Part shown: positions 5,487-5,656 of the stretch, in pieces
How positions within the stretch are numbered: position 1 is the first letter of the stretch
Layout: each line of letters opens with the position of its first letter
NCBI GenBank assembly: GCA_934101745.1
Contig: CAKOSD010000080.1
Location: 1-5,656 of the forward strand
Source of the DNA: an uncultured Bacilli bacterium
GTDB taxonomy: Bacteria > Bacillota_I > Bacilli_A > RF39 > UBA660
Length of the DNA stretch: 5,656 nt
Direction: 5' to 3'
Translations under genes and position numbers: made by a program
The notes under the pieces: model-generated
The model's database searches: none
What the model was told of the DNA's origin: nothing
Seen by the model: the letters and a program-made list of their open reading frames with translations, nothing else

Positions 5487-5656
5487 ATGGAAAAGAAAAA
5501 TGTTATCTTTTTAAGCGTAATTGCTGTAGCAACTTTATTAACTGCTGTAATCGGTACAACATTTGCATATTTTACAGCTAACTTTAGTGTTAGTAATGCT
5601 GGTAATGCGACAAGTACTGTACAATCAAAAACGTTATCAGGAGTAACTGTAACTTT
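5487..5656 (+). CDS. Second TasA/camelysin-like SipW-dependent secreted protein, 3' partial
   Basis: The first 56 codons of a paralog of the preceding gene; the rest lies beyond the window. Residues 1-33, which cover the signal peptide, the GTTFAYFTA motif and the predicted cleavage site after A27, are identical to the first copy. Residues 34-56 differ at seven positions (for example K38A, E39G, N46Q, V51S, T53V), so the mature part has begun to diverge. The frame is intact as far as seen. The start is set by AGGAGG at 5472-5477, and its own promoter and the upstream terminator make it an independent unit. Tandem members probably form different subunits of one surface structure, or variants of one subunit; the sequence cannot separate these options. 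Confidence 0.85.
   Translation, partial: MEKKNVIFLSVIAVATLLTAVIGTTFAYFTANFSVSNAGNATSTVQSKTLSGVTVT

Larger units (their letters stand above)
5427..5656 (+). repeat. Direct repeat, copy 2 (promoter, leader, signal-peptide cassette)
   Basis: Second copy of 4635-4865, with the same order of elements and one base less between ribosome site and ATG. Copy 2 is cut by the window end, so the full extent of similarity is not visible. Confidence 0.85.

Noticed and set aside
4635..5656. Direct repeats as an insertion sequence or CRISPR-like array
   Set aside because: The repeats consist of promoter plus coding start of paralogous genes, with synonymous differences; there is no transposase, terminal inverted repeat or short spacer pattern.

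Overview
This is an AT-rich window with every gene on the plus strand. Its AGGAGG ribosome sites, sigma-A type promoters, lipobox lipoprotein and SipW-type secretion signals point to a Gram-positive, Firmicutes/Bacillota-like bacterium. The composition would fit one of the small-genome, low-GC Bacilli lineages of the gut, but that placement is inference. TGG encodes tryptophan and no long frame is broken by TGA, so I see no sign of UGA recoding.

Layout. Positions 1-1422 hold two tandem paralogous membrane-anchored surface proteins, one base apart. The first lacks its 5' end; the second is complete, with a lipoprotein signal and a C-terminal membrane helix. They resemble the LppM/DUF3153 class. 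After a 50-base gap comes a 2.8 kb gene (1473-4271) for a VirD4/TraG-type coupling ATPase. It has two N-terminal membrane helices and a canonical ATPase core, then about 360 residues of low-complexity tail unusual for the family. No other type IV secretion gene is in the window. An A-tract/hairpin/T-tract at 4285-4327 looks like its terminator and also contains the ribosome site of the next gene, a minimal rhodanese-like protein (4328-4582).

From 4635 to the end the window holds a tandem pair of genes for secreted, TasA/camelysin-like proteins with SipW-dependent signal peptides. Each copy has its own nearly identical promoter (TTGAAA, 17 bases, TATTAT) and an AGGAGG site. The first copy ends in a strong intrinsic terminator; the second runs off the window. 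The first 33 residues are identical between copies although the DNA differs at eight synonymous sites.

How the parts may work together. The window is rich in cell-envelope functions: anchored surface lipoproteins, an inner-membrane substrate-recruiting ATPase, and probable surface-fibre subunits. The lipoproteins and the coupling ATPase could share a transcript. The fibre genes are separate, strongly driven units. A functional link between the ATPase and the fibre proteins is not shown by the sequence. The points most worth a second look are the tailed orphan coupling protein, the TasA-like tandem array with its frozen signal/promoter cassette, and the terminator that overlaps a ribosome site.
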